Of a stretch of 54,675 nucleotides of DNA, positions 1 to 8,825 are shown one piece after another. This stretch comes from Bacteroidetes bacterium UBA2364 (GTDB lineage: Bacteria > Bacteroidota > Rhodothermia > Rhodothermales > UBA2364): positions 1 through 54,675 of the forward strand of contig DDTM01000012.1 of assembly GCA_002344075.1 (NCBI GenBank), read 5' to 3'. Position 1 is the stretch's first letter, and each line of letters starts with the position of its first letter. The translations under genes were made by a program, and so were the position numbers. The notes below the pieces were generated by a model. That model made no database searches and had not been told where the DNA came from. It saw only the letters and a list, made by a program, of their open reading frames with translations.

Positions 1-20
1 CAAGCGCTTTCAAGAACAAA

Positions 21-46
21 ATGTACCATTAACTTTTTTGGTACAT
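21..46. repeat. Perfect 8-bp inverted repeat, possible operator
   Basis: The arms ATGTACCA (21-28) and TGGTACAT (39-46) are perfectly complementary, with a 10-base spacer. The arms are not GC-rich and no T-run follows, so this looks more like a protein-binding dyad than a terminator. The rest of 1-234 is AT-rich and shows no convincing gene; it lies downstream of the minus-strand SDR gene and may be upstream of a gene beyond the window edge. Confidence 0.4.
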
Positions 47-234
47 CGCGTTAGGATGACGTATTTAATACTGAAAAAATTGGATTATATTTTATTGATA
101 AGGCTTATGACTGTTTCTCGTGGTCATAAAAACGTATTCTGATGGGTCTTATACAAGGAATTTAAGACGACAACCAGTTATACATTATGAGGTTGTAAAT
201 TTTTAGTGGGCCTTAAAACAGGGAAGAACTGTGT

Positions 235-936
235 TTAAATATCGCCCAACTGAGGCCGGAGGACGACTTCTTCGACCACTGAACGGTCAGATAGATGCCA
301 TATGTCGCGTATTGTTTGGGCAATGTCTTCGGGGCGCATAAACCGCTCTTCGGGCAAATCCACCCCGTCCCAACTTGGTGTTAGGGTAGCGCCCGGCATG
401 AGCGTTGTAACCCTTATACCTGTGGGTTTGACCTCTTCTCTGAACGCCCGCGCCAGTCCCAAGAGCCCATGTTTGGCAGCGGTGTACGCTCCTCCACCCG
501 AATATGCCTTCAAAGATGCGATAGAGGCCATAAAAAAAAGGTGCCCCTGTTTTTGGGCTTGCATGGCAGGTAAAAAGGCTTGTGTTACATAAAATGCGCT
601 GGTCAGATTAACCAGGATTTGTTGCTCAAAGTCTTTGGAAGAAGTTTCTAATAGGGGGCCGGGTAAGAATAATCCAGCATTATTGACTAAAATATCGGTT
701 GCTCCCCATCTTTGCAAAACAAATCGCGCTGCTTTTTGTACCTCTGCCTCATTCGTCACGTCGCAGGCAATTGCTTCGGCTTCACACCCAAGTGCCCGGC
801 AGTCTTCGGCAACCGCATCTAATCTTAATTTGTTACGTGCCAATAAAGCCAACTTGGCATTGGGTTCTTGCGCAAAGGCATACGCAATGGCTGCTCCAAG
901 TCCCTGACTGGCGCCGGTTATTGTCACTAAGGGCAT
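235..936 (-). CDS. Short-chain dehydrogenase/reductase (SDR) oxidoreductase
   Basis: A 233-residue classical SDR, the usual length. The Rossmann cofactor motif TGASQGLG is at residues 7-14 and NNAG at 85-88. The catalytic tetrad is readable as N110, S138, Y151 and K155 (YTAAK). These enzymes reduce or oxidise carbonyl/hydroxyl groups with NAD(P)H; the substrate cannot be read from sequence, and the family includes 3-oxoacyl-ACP reductase-like and sepiapterin-reductase-like members. It starts 11 bp after the membrane-protein gene at 948-1469 and is probably cotranscribed with it. Family assignment is firm, substrate unknown. Confidence 0.92.
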   Translation of the reverse strand: MPLVTITGASQGLGAAIAYAFAQEPNAKLALLARNKLRLDAVAEDCRALGCEAEAIACDVTNEAEVQKAARFVLQRWGATDILVNNAGLFLPGPLLETSSKDFEQQILVNLTSAFYVTQAFLPAMQAQKQGHLFFMASIASLKAYSGGGAYTAAKHGLLGLARAFREEVKPTGIRVTTLMPGATLTPSWDGVDLPEERFMRPEDIAQTIRDIWHLSDRSVVEEVVLRPQLGDI

Positions 937-947
937 AGAAAAAGAAT

Positions 948-1469
948 TTAGATAAAACCAAGGGTCAAAGCGGCTTCACGCAAGTCGCCTGGATAGGGAG
1001 TCCGACTCTGGAAGGTCAGGGGTTTGCCAGTTGTCGAATGGGGAAGTTCGAACTTGGGTACATCGGGGAGTTGTGTATCCGTCATTACTTCTTCTTCCAA
1101 GATGGCCATGCGGGTTCCGGATGGGATACCTAAACACAAAAAACGTTTCCCGTCTGGCATGTCCGAAATCCCAAAATACACCACACTTGGATTGGCAACG
1201 GAAAAATCCAATGCATTAAAATTTAACTCACATTGCCCTTCCGGATTTCTGAAAACCTCGAGATGTGCCATGTCTCGCGAACGGAAAAAAATGGACAAAG
1301 CAAAAAACAGTACTCCCGAAGTGATGAACATCAGGAGTGATACAAAGACATGAGGTGCAATTGCCGTAACAGCAATCAGCGTAACAAGCAAAACACTTCC
1401 AATCCGGAGAAGGCGCATGAAATAGGCTTTGCGGTTCAAATAAAAGCCAGAGGCAGCCTGATATTGCAT
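948..1469 (-). CDS. Hypothetical two-helix membrane protein
   Basis: I do not recognise a family. The 173-residue protein has a short N-terminal segment followed by two hydrophobic stretches (about residues 20-60), which probably form a membrane hairpin. A soluble C-terminal region of about 110 residues follows. The ATG at 1469 is preferred over a TTG at 1502 in the same frame; neither has a clear Shine-Dalgarno sequence. The SDR gene follows 11 bp downstream, so the two are probably one transcript. No catalytic motif is visible. Confidence 0.65.
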   Translation of the reverse strand: MQYQAASGFYLNRKAYFMRLLRIGSVLLVTLIAVTAIAPHVFVSLLMFITSGVLFFALSIFFRSRDMAHLEVFRNPEGQCELNFNALDFSVANPSVVYFGISDMPDGKRFLCLGIPSGTRMAILEEEVMTDTQLPDVPKFELPHSTTGKPLTFQSRTPYPGDLREAALTLGFI

Positions 1470-1572
1470 GGTTGTGTGGAGTTCAGATACAACAGAGCGC
1501 AAAAATAGGACGATCCAGCGATGAATCCAAACTAAAAACCATGTGGATTAGCCGAAAACGCTTCTATAACGC

Positions 1573-1956
1573 TTATTTAAGGCCCGCCAACATCGCAAGG
1601 GTTTTTTCTTCGATGTGTGTAGGCTGATAGGCGTCGTAGGTCTGGCGCATCTGGTACATCTGGGACGTGACCAAAGAAACGATCCCGATAGCCATCCCCG
1701 CAAAAACTACCCCAAGAGAAGCGAATATTTTCACCACAATTCCGGGTAAAATGATCATACATAAAAATACACCACCAACCACCATCAACGCCAAATAGCG
1801 AAGATGGGTTTTGAGATTCGGGGCCGAAGTGGGGTATGGCTTTCGGGTTACTACTACGTTTGGCCTTGGTTTATGGGCCGCTGGATCTATTAAAAATGTG
1901 CGATAAGGAAAGTCGCCGATTTGTTCTGGTTCGGGTGTTTGTATTGGGGTCTGCAT
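1573..1956 (-). CDS. Hypothetical small membrane protein
   Basis: The 127-residue product has a proline-rich N-terminal region of about 50 residues and then two hydrophobic helices (about 52-75 and 78-98, rich in V, G, I and M). A short polar tail follows. No known family is recognised. Its layout (polar N-terminus, two adjacent helices, polar C-terminus) resembles that of the neighbouring 948-1469 protein, but no clear sequence similarity is visible. It sits between that gene and the amine oxidase, all on the minus strand. Confidence 0.65.
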   Translation of the reverse strand: MQTPIQTPEPEQIGDFPYRTFLIDPAAHKPRPNVVVTRKPYPTSAPNLKTHLRYLALMVVGGVFLCMIILPGIVVKIFASLGVVFAGMAIGIVSLVTSQMYQMRQTYDAYQPTHIEEKTLAMLAGLK

Positions 1957-2089
1957 GGAGTTACATCAATGGTTGGTGATGGGATGATGTCTTCAATAGA
2001 GATACTTTTGCCCTACACAGAGTTTATAAACCTGTATTAAAGATTGATATTCTTCACATTTGCGTTAATCCTGATTTGGCGATTATGAG

Positions 2090-3499
2090 TTAGCCTGCAT
2101 TCATTAGTTCTCTTACAACCCGCTCAGCTGACTCTAAAGCCCCCTCCATTCCGGGACTTTCGATGGCTGTATGTTCTCCGGCAAGGTGCAGGGCACCAAT
2201 AGGTTGGGCTATATGGCGGGCAAAACGGGTTATTTGCCCTGGCGCAAAATGGGAATAGGCCCCCAATGAGAACGGGTTACGTGCCCACCTTTGTGTATGG
2301 ACGACCGTAAGTGCATCGCGTGTGGCAGGCCGTATCGCACCAATGGTATCTATTACCTGTCTGGATTGTTTTTCCGGTTGAAGTTTATCAAAGGCCAGCG
2401 CGTTTTTACCATCCATCCAAACCACCAACATACTAATTTGTCCTTTTTCGTTCGTAATGGGCAAAACCCGTTCGATGGCCGTGTCTGTCCACATGGCTAC
2501 CGGAAAGTCATCATCGGCCCAGAATGGTTGTTCGACCTGAAGATAAACTTGGGTAATGGCAGTATAGGGTAAATGTTGAATGGCTTCTGCTTGCAAAACA
2601 GGTGGTACAGGCTTTATATCTAAACCACGCATAACCGAGAAGGGCAACGTCGAGATGATATAATCGGCCTTCGCTACCGAGCCATCTGTACAGGTGATGG
2701 ATACCTTGCCCTCCGACTGTTGAATTTTTTGAACGATTTTATTCAACATAACCGGATGGTTCAATGAGGTAGCAAGGGCGCTGATTAATCGGCTATTCCC
2801 TCCTTCTATCCGGTAAAATCGGTCCCCCGAATGGCGTTTCCTACGTTCGTCATCTCTCATGGCCCACAAGAGCGAAGTTTTATGAAGGTCATTCGTATTA
2901 GGGGCCACACGCATCAATCGGAGGGCTTCTTTGGAGGCCTTTTGTTTGCGTAAAAATGTTTCTATCGAGATATCTAAGTCGGGATGTGGGTTGTCGAACC
3001 AGTCACGTGCATGTTGTAGTGGGTTATGTGATCGGATGAATTTGCCCAATAAGGCAGGTGGCGGGGTTTGCCGTTCTCCATCGGAAAGTTGATTGGGTTT
3101 GGCCATAGACCAGTCTCGTAATGCAACCCGTTGCCCGTTCACAAAGAACAGCGTTCCGGGAGGTCCTGCAACTACAGGTAATTCCAACAGATTAAGTTTA
3201 AACCGTTCTACAAGGCTCCGAAATCGTGCATAATGATCGCCAATAGTCCATCCACCGCCTTCTGGCTTCCCTGTTAAGTGATTCAGCGTAAATACCTTGC
3301 CACCGATCCTGTCTTTGCCTTCTAAAACCGTGACGGTATATCCTGACTCTTGTAACAATAATGCTGCATATAGACCAGAAAGTCCGGCGCCCAGAATAAT
3401 GACTTCTTTTCTTTTTGGGATGAAGGCGGTTTGCCATCCTGCAAAAGGTAAAATACAAGCGGAAGCCGCACTTTGTACAAGAAACTGACGACGGTTCAT
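2090..3499 (-). CDS. Tat-exported flavin amine oxidase (MAO-like)
   Basis: A 469-residue FAD-dependent amine oxidase family protein. The N-terminus begins MNRRQFL, a twin-arginine export signal, followed by a hydrophobic stretch, so it is probably exported folded with its cofactor. The FAD-binding GAGLSG motif follows near residue 37 and continues into a Rossmann beta-alpha-beta unit ending E-x-KDRIGG. The C-terminal FAD motif LAGEHTAIESPGMEGALESA is also typical. Such enzymes oxidise primary or secondary amines, or act as flavin desaturases; the substrate is not readable. It diverges from the deacetylase gene across a 201-bp gap that should hold both promoters. Confidence 0.88.
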   Translation of the reverse strand: MNRRQFLVQSAASACILPFAGWQTAFIPKRKEVIILGAGLSGLYAALLLQESGYTVTVLEGKDRIGGKVFTLNHLTGKPEGGGWTIGDHYARFRSLVERFKLNLLELPVVAGPPGTLFFVNGQRVALRDWSMAKPNQLSDGERQTPPPALLGKFIRSHNPLQHARDWFDNPHPDLDISIETFLRKQKASKEALRLMRVAPNTNDLHKTSLLWAMRDDERRKRHSGDRFYRIEGGNSRLISALATSLNHPVMLNKIVQKIQQSEGKVSITCTDGSVAKADYIISTLPFSVMRGLDIKPVPPVLQAEAIQHLPYTAITQVYLQVEQPFWADDDFPVAMWTDTAIERVLPITNEKGQISMLVVWMDGKNALAFDKLQPEKQSRQVIDTIGAIRPATRDALTVVHTQRWARNPFSLGAYSHFAPGQITRFARHIAQPIGALHLAGEHTAIESPGMEGALESAERVVRELMNAG

Positions 3500-3700
3500 G
3501 GCATTTAGGGAATGTTAGAAGGAACAATGGTGGTACATGAAAACTAAGAAATATTCCATGCAAAGCCTTTGGTAATTTGTATAGGCAAAACCCGCACAGG
3601 AATGGATTGGTATCAAGAAAAAATATACGGTTTCTGGTGCTGTTTTGAGGTAACGATATCCATTTTACAGGCGTCATATCTGTAACAAAGCTCGAAACAA

Positions 3701-4636
3701 ATGTGGAAAATAATTTTGGTCTGGCTGCTATTGGGGATTGCCGTACCTGTGGTGGCTCAAAAACAACTGGTTATTACGCTGGATGACTTGCCTCTTACCC
3801 GAATCTACGACCCCGATCTGATGCGGGATATGACCGATCGTCTTGTTCAGTGTTTGGCCGAGAATCAGGTGCCTGCCATTGGATTTGTGAATGAGAACAA
3901 GTTGTATGAAAAAAGTATTTTATTGCCGGAAAGGGTCTCACTCCTCCAAAAATGGCTTTCGGCTGGCTTGGAGTTGGGCAACCATACGTTCTCGCATGTA
4001 GATTATAACAATATGACCACAGCTGCTTTTATCGCCGATATTCAGAAAGGAGAAATCATCTCTCGGCCACTTGCAGAAGCAGTTAACCGCCCCTATCGTT
4101 TTTTTCGTCATCCATATTTGCATCGTGGTAATACGCCAGAAAAGGTGGTTGCACTGACCACATATCTGAAAAACAATGGGTACATCGAGGCGCCCGTAAC
4201 GATTGATAACGGTGAGTGGATATTTGCTCATGCGTACCACCGCCGTATGCAAGAGCGGGACTCCGTAGCCATGCGAAAAATAGCTACTGATTATATCCGC
4301 TACATGGAAGCGAAAACCCTCTATTTTGAAGAGATGGCTCGTAAAATGTTTGGACGTGCCATCCCACAGATCCTTCTTCTTCATGCGAACGCCTTAAACG
4401 CAGACCACATGGACGCCCTATTACAGATGTTTAGACGGCTCACATACACGTTTGTGCCGTTCGAAGTGGCGTTGAAGGACGCCGCCTATTTGTCGGAAGA
4501 CACCTTTTCGGGACGTCAGGGCATTTCTTGGTTACATCGTTGGGCCAAAACAGCCAATCAGCCTGCTCTTTACTTTGAAGGTGAACCGATGGTACCTCGT
4601 CACATATTAGATTGGGCTGGCATTTCTGAAGAGTAA
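3701..4636 (+). CDS. Secreted polysaccharide deacetylase (NodB-like)
   Basis: The 311-residue protein has a cleavable signal peptide (hydrophobic residues 2-18, cleavage after AQ). The NodB-like motifs follow: TLDDLP replaces the usual TFDDGP, and HTFSH supplies the metal-binding histidines. FFRHPY then matches the substrate-groove motif. Enzymes of this fold remove N- or O-acetyl groups from chitin, peptidoglycan or surface glycans. The second Asp of the first motif is present, so the protein is probably active. Its C-terminal half, after about residue 160, is less typical. It ends convergently with the PucC-like gene. Confidence 0.85.
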   Translation: MWKIILVWLLLGIAVPVVAQKQLVITLDDLPLTRIYDPDLMRDMTDRLVQCLAENQVPAIGFVNENKLYEKSILLPERVSLLQKWLSAGLELGNHTFSHVDYNNMTTAAFIADIQKGEIISRPLAEAVNRPYRFFRHPYLHRGNTPEKVVALTTYLKNNGYIEAPVTIDNGEWIFAHAYHRRMQERDSVAMRKIATDYIRYMEAKTLYFEEMARKMFGRAIPQILLLHANALNADHMDALLQMFRRLTYTFVPFEVALKDAAYLSEDTFSGRQGISWLHRWAKTANQPALYFEGEPMVPRHILDWAGISEE

Positions 4637-4659
4637 GCCATTTTTGGGTATTTTCGTGC

Positions 4660-4685
4660 TTGAATCTTAGGGCATACAGATTCAA
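4660..4685. repeat. 8-bp inverted repeat between convergent genes
   Basis: TTGAATCT (4660-4667) and AGATTCAA (4678-4685) form a perfect hairpin with a 10-base loop in the 84-bp gap between the deacetylase and transporter stops. On either strand the T-run is on the wrong side for a standard intrinsic terminator, so its role is uncertain. Confidence 0.35.
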
Positions 4686-4720
4686 AAAAAGTACAAGAGA
4701 GGACGGGGAATGGTCTTTGG

Positions 4721-6019
4721 TTAGCGTTTTACGAATGGCTCCACTTGCACTTTTCGGAGCAGGTAGAGGGCTGCAAATAAGCCCAGCGCTTCTAAACCAA
4801 AAAGCAAGGCATAGGCGATGGTATAGCTACCAGAAATCGCAAACCCCAAATCTCGTATAATCCCTCCTGTCAATATGCCAACACCACGAGACAAGAGCTG
4901 AACTACCGTCCAAAGGGCAAGATATATTCCTGCTTTATCATCGGTATTAAATAAAATCAACAAGTTATACCCCCCAATTCCATAAAGTCCAAACCCAAGG
5001 CCAAATAGGAACAATACTGGATACAAGATTCGTTCTAGTTGCATTAAAGCAACCAATCCCATCACGCTCATCATCAAACCCATTGCCGCAAGCCCGATAG
5101 CGGTGGTGCTGAGGTGGTAGTGAGGGGGCCATTTACGAGTAAGGATTGCCGTGCTAATCATGGCCAGTAAAACACCCATTCCCCACCATGCATTAAACCG
5201 TGTAGTCGTTCCTACATCGAGCCCGAAAACATCTCCACCAAAAGGCTCCAGCATGGCATCCTGCATAAAAGCGAAAAAGGCCGAAGCCGCAACAAAAAAG
5301 GCATAATGCCGAGTATGCGGATCTGCCCATATTGTCTGGATCCGTAACCAGACTGGGATTTGTAGTTCGGGATTGGGGTGAATCGGACGGGTATTAGGTT
5401 TCTCGGCACCCCACAAGGCGGCCAACCAAAGGCATCCAGCTATGATCAGAACGCCATAGGTTAGATTGGTAAAGGCCGCAGAATGGTAGTACGGCAAAAA
5501 TTTACCCAGAATGGGTGGTGAAATGGCAAAACTGGCAATTAAAAAGGTTTCGACAATGCTAATAGCAATTCCACGCTTCTGATATGGAAACGTGTCGTTC
5601 ACCAATGCCAAAAAGGGGGCCCCTGAAGCAGTACTCCCAATACCCGAAAGCAACATCGCAAGAAACGCTACAATCCAGCCCAAAGGGTTTCCTTCGGACA
5701 GCAGGGAGACGGAGAGTGGTAGAAAACATAGACCCACAATCACCAGCAATCGGCCCATGAAGATATACGGTAGGCGATATCGCATGAAAATAGGCTTGGT
5801 GTCTGACCAATGTCCAATCCAAAGCGTCATCGGAACCAATAAATATTTAAGCGCAGAAAGCAAGGCAACAGGCCACGCCATCATTTTTAGGTCAGAAATT
5901 AAGATACGGTTCCAAATTCCAGAGGTTAGCAGATCGGTAAGGGCAGCCCCTGTTTGGAATAGTCCCAAACGGAACGCCTTCCATAAAGACGGAGGAGGAG
6001 TTTCTGGTTGCTTATACAT
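4721..6019 (-). CDS. PucC/BCD-family major facilitator transporter
   Basis: A 432-residue protein with about 12 hydrophobic helices. The N-terminal sequence RLGLFQTGAALTDLL, the NRILI segment and the SDT...R-PYI pattern between helices 2 and 3 match the PucC/LhaA bacteriochlorophyll-delivery family of MFS proteins, rather than sugar or drug transporters. PucC proteins help assemble light-harvesting complexes in phototrophs, but homologues occur in non-phototrophs with unknown substrates. No chlorophyll or reaction-centre gene is in this window, so the real substrate is open. It lies 74 bp downstream of the HhH-GPD gene. Confidence 0.72.
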   Translation of the reverse strand: MYKQPETPPPSLWKAFRLGLFQTGAALTDLLTSGIWNRILISDLKMMAWPVALLSALKYLLVPMTLWIGHWSDTKPIFMRYRLPYIFMGRLLVIVGLCFLPLSVSLLSEGNPLGWIVAFLAMLLSGIGSTASGAPFLALVNDTFPYQKRGIAISIVETFLIASFAISPPILGKFLPYYHSAAFTNLTYGVLIIAGCLWLAALWGAEKPNTRPIHPNPELQIPVWLRIQTIWADPHTRHYAFFVAASAFFAFMQDAMLEPFGGDVFGLDVGTTTRFNAWWGMGVLLAMISTAILTRKWPPHYHLSTTAIGLAAMGLMMSVMGLVALMQLERILYPVLFLFGLGFGLYGIGGYNLLILFNTDDKAGIYLALWTVVQLLSRGVGILTGGIIRDLGFAISGSYTIAYALLFGLEALGLFAALYLLRKVQVEPFVKR

Positions 6020-6093
6020 GTAAACCGTAGGATGTCACTCAGGATGGGGGGAATCAAAAGTACAAGTATGACGAACGGCCAAACTTACGGTTT

Positions 6094-6579
6094 TTAAAAA
6101 GTTCTTTCACCAAAATAATGTAAGACATATCTGAATTTCATGCACTTCTCAGCGCCAAAACCGGGTAAATTACGAAGCCTTTTGGTAACCGTGTCCCAAT
6201 CGGGTGCTTCTTGCCAGATGGCGGCGGCATCATTTTCGTATTCGGTAGCAATGATATGGGCTACTTTTTGTGTAGTCTCTGCCATTTTCTTCGAAAACCG
6301 ATGGACGGCTGGACGCATCGCAAAAATATGGTTGAAGGCTTTGGGTGCCATATAAGCGATTTTTTGCATGTCTAAATGTCCCATGCGCTGGTGTAACTTT
6401 AAGGGTCCAATGAAGGCAACCTCGGCTAAAATGCGCTGATCAAACAACATGCCCAGTAGTTTGGCATTATTGTTTTCGCGCAAGAAGGCATCTGCTTCGG
6501 CATTCTTGGTTGCAGTTCCTTCGGTATGGAGGCGATCCAGCATCCGGCGAAGCCCTCCTTCCAGCGCCCTATAGTCCAT
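6094..6579 (-). CDS. Small HhH-GPD family protein, likely short form
   Basis: The 161-residue protein has the start of the uncharacterised small HhH-GPD family (LLGMLFDQRILAEVAFIGP) and a helix-hairpin-helix loop, LPGFGAEKCMKF, at about residues 139-150. HhH-GPD proteins are base-excision DNA glycosylases. In active members a catalytic Asp follows the hairpin; here the protein ends 11 residues after it, so that residue is missing. It may bind DNA without glycosylase activity or use another residue. Reading past the stop in frame gives no further family sequence, so a simple nonsense mutation is not evident. Confidence 0.72.
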   Translation of the reverse strand: MDYRALEGGLRRMLDRLHTEGTATKNAEADAFLRENNNAKLLGMLFDQRILAEVAFIGPLKLHQRMGHLDMQKIAYMAPKAFNHIFAMRPAVHRFSKKMAETTQKVAHIIATEYENDAAAIWQEAPDWDTVTKRLRNLPGFGAEKCMKFRYVLHYFGERTF

Positions 6580-6678
6580 AAGTAGTTTAGGTTAAAGGAA
6601 AATAACTTCCGAATACCCTTAGGCTTCCAAGGGGTTCCAGACTTAGCATCCATTTTACAATGGTTATCCCTTTTTGTC

Positions 6679-6721
6679 CACAATAAAAGCCCCATACAAG
6701 GCGCATGAGGCTTTTATTGTG
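6679..6721 (-). terminator. Intrinsic terminator after acyl-CoA synthetase
   Basis: CACAATAAAAGCC (6679-6691) pairs perfectly with GGCTTTTATTGTG (6709-6721), with three more inner pairs. The A-run before the GC core and T-run after it make it readable as a terminator on both strands. It starts 9 bp downstream of the minus-strand stop at 6730. Confidence 0.75.
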
Positions 6722-6729
6722 TGGATGAT

Positions 6730-8640
6730 TTATGCATCCAGATACATTCGGTCTATTAGGTCGGTATAACGCTGCTCAATGATTTTTCGCTTCAACTTTA
6801 GCGTAGGTGTCATCATGCCGTTTTCTACACTAAACGGCTCTTCAATAAAGCGAAAGTCCCGGATTTTTTCATGTGAAGCGGCTTTTTTTGAGTATTCACG
6901 GAATACCTTCGTAAACTCATCCAGGACGATTTTGTGGGCAATCAGGTCAGAGGGCTTTTCTACAGAAATGCCATTGCTCTTAGCCCAAGCAGAAAGATTT
7001 TCCATGTTTGGAACCACCAATGCCGTTAGGAATTCCCGTGCTTCGCCAATGACAATAATTTGATCTACCAGTTGGTTGGTCTTAAATCGGTCTTCGATGG
7101 GGCCAGGATAAATGTTTTTTCCGCCTTTGGATACGAGCATGTGCTTGATTCGGTCGGTAATGCGCAAGTAACCCTCTTCAAACTTACCTACATCGCCCGT
7201 ATGGAACCAGCCATCTGCATCAATGACTTCGTTGGTGGCTTTTTCGTTGTTCCAATACCCCTTCATGATATTGGGACCTTTACAAATGATTTCACCTTCT
7301 TCGGTTGTGAGGTTACTGGGATAATCTTCTCCAGTAAGCGCTCCGATAATTTTGTTATCTGAGAGCCGTTGAATGGCCACAGTAACCCCTGGAATTACGT
7401 GCCCTACGGTGCCATATCGTGGACTATTCATCGGGTTGATGCTCAGAACGGGCGCGGTTTCGGTGAGTCCATAGCCTTCAATAACCGGAATACCAGCGGC
7501 ATTAAAGAAATTACCAATTGTTGCTGGAAGCGCTGCTCCACCGGAAATGGCAAAACGAACCCGTCCACCAAAACGTTGGTGTATCTTGGAGAATACCAGT
7601 TTGGTGGCTAATGTATATTGTGCAGTCAATATCGGATTGGGTTTTTTACCTGCACCACGAGCATCGGCTACTTTTTGGCCTGTTGCCAACGCCCAGGCGA
7701 AGATTTTCTTTTTGGTTGGCGAACCTTCCTCCACATTTTTCATGATTACGTTGTAGGCGCGTTCAAAAACACGTGGTACCGAGATCAGAACCGTGGGATG
7801 TACTTCTGAAAGGTTATTGATGACGGCCTCAACGCTTTCGGCATAGGCCACTCGTCCGCCTGCGGCTAAAAGGGCATGATACCCTGCTGTTTGTTCAAAA
7901 GAATGGGAGAGTGGTAAAAACGAAAGATGAAGGTCTCCTTCCATAATTTCGATTTTGGGTAAACACGCTTCTACCTGAGAACAGAAATTTCCGTGTGAAA
8001 GCATGACCCCTTTGGGATTTCCGGTCGTTCCGGAAGTATAGATCAAGGCGGAAACATCATCAGGGGTAAGCCCCTGCATGATGGCCATTATTTCGTTGCT
8101 GTATTGTGGCCATAGCGTCTTGCCCTGTGCAATCACATCGGCCCATGTCGAGACATACCCGATTGGTTTTTTAGGAATTGCTATAGAAATGACTTCCTCC
8201 AGTTCTGGGCAATCCTCGAAAACGTCTTCTGCTTTTCTTAACTGAATACCTGTGGAAACCAGAAAAATCTTACTACCAGAATCTTTAAGGATGTATGCCA
8301 CCTCGGAGGCTGGAAGGGTGGTATATAAAGACACATTGATCCCGCCCAGTAGTTGTGTAGCAGCGTCGGTAATGGCCCACTCGGGTCGGTTTTCCGAAAG
8401 GATGGCCACGCGGTCGCCTTTTCGGACGCCTTTATGGTACAAATAGGCGGCTACGGCTTCAATGTTTACACGCAACTCCGGCCAACTGATGTCTTCCCAC
8501 GTTTTCTTCTGCTTGTTCTTGAAGCTCAAAGCAGGCTGAGGAGCGTTGGCATAATGTTCGGCAAGCCGGAAGAACATTTCCGGAACAGAGTTGAAGGATA
8601 CGATGGCTTTTCCCATATCTCGATTTTGTTTAAGAGGCAC
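6730..8640 (-). CDS. Long-chain fatty acid-CoA ligase (AMP-forming)
   Basis: A 636-residue ANL-superfamily adenylating enzyme of the FAA1/FadD15 type. The P-loop YTSGTTGNPKG is near residue 201, GYGLTETAP in the middle, and GWFHTGDVG with ITDRIKHMLVSKGGKNIYP in the hinge region. It activates long-chain fatty acids to acyl-CoA through an acyl-adenylate, for beta-oxidation or lipid synthesis. Length and motifs are complete. The gene is monocistronic by appearance, with an intrinsic terminator directly after it and a 185-bp gap before it that shows no other gene. Confidence 0.95.
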   Translation of the reverse strand: MPLKQNRDMGKAIVSFNSVPEMFFRLAEHYANAPQPALSFKNKQKKTWEDISWPELRVNIEAVAAYLYHKGVRKGDRVAILSENRPEWAITDAATQLLGGINVSLYTTLPASEVAYILKDSGSKIFLVSTGIQLRKAEDVFEDCPELEEVISIAIPKKPIGYVSTWADVIAQGKTLWPQYSNEIMAIMQGLTPDDVSALIYTSGTTGNPKGVMLSHGNFCSQVEACLPKIEIMEGDLHLSFLPLSHSFEQTAGYHALLAAGGRVAYAESVEAVINNLSEVHPTVLISVPRVFERAYNVIMKNVEEGSPTKKKIFAWALATGQKVADARGAGKKPNPILTAQYTLATKLVFSKIHQRFGGRVRFAISGGAALPATIGNFFNAAGIPVIEGYGLTETAPVLSINPMNSPRYGTVGHVIPGVTVAIQRLSDNKIIGALTGEDYPSNLTTEEGEIICKGPNIMKGYWNNEKATNEVIDADGWFHTGDVGKFEEGYLRITDRIKHMLVSKGGKNIYPGPIEDRFKTNQLVDQIIVIGEAREFLTALVVPNMENLSAWAKSNGISVEKPSDLIAHKIVLDEFTKVFREYSKKAASHEKIRDFRFIEEPFSVENGMMTPTLKLKRKIIEQRYTDLIDRMYLDA

Positions 8641-8825
8641 AATTGGGTGGGTGTAAAGGCTTTCAAAGAACCTAAGTTAAGCATAATGAAAGGCATCTGC
8701 TCATACTTTTTGCATAAACCGCCTTGGTCTAATGCTTTCTTAATCAAGGGGGTAAAAGAAACAGAACTCCCTTTGGCAACAACCAAAAGGAGTCTGGCAA
8801 GCATGGTACAGCAAACAAAGCGTAG

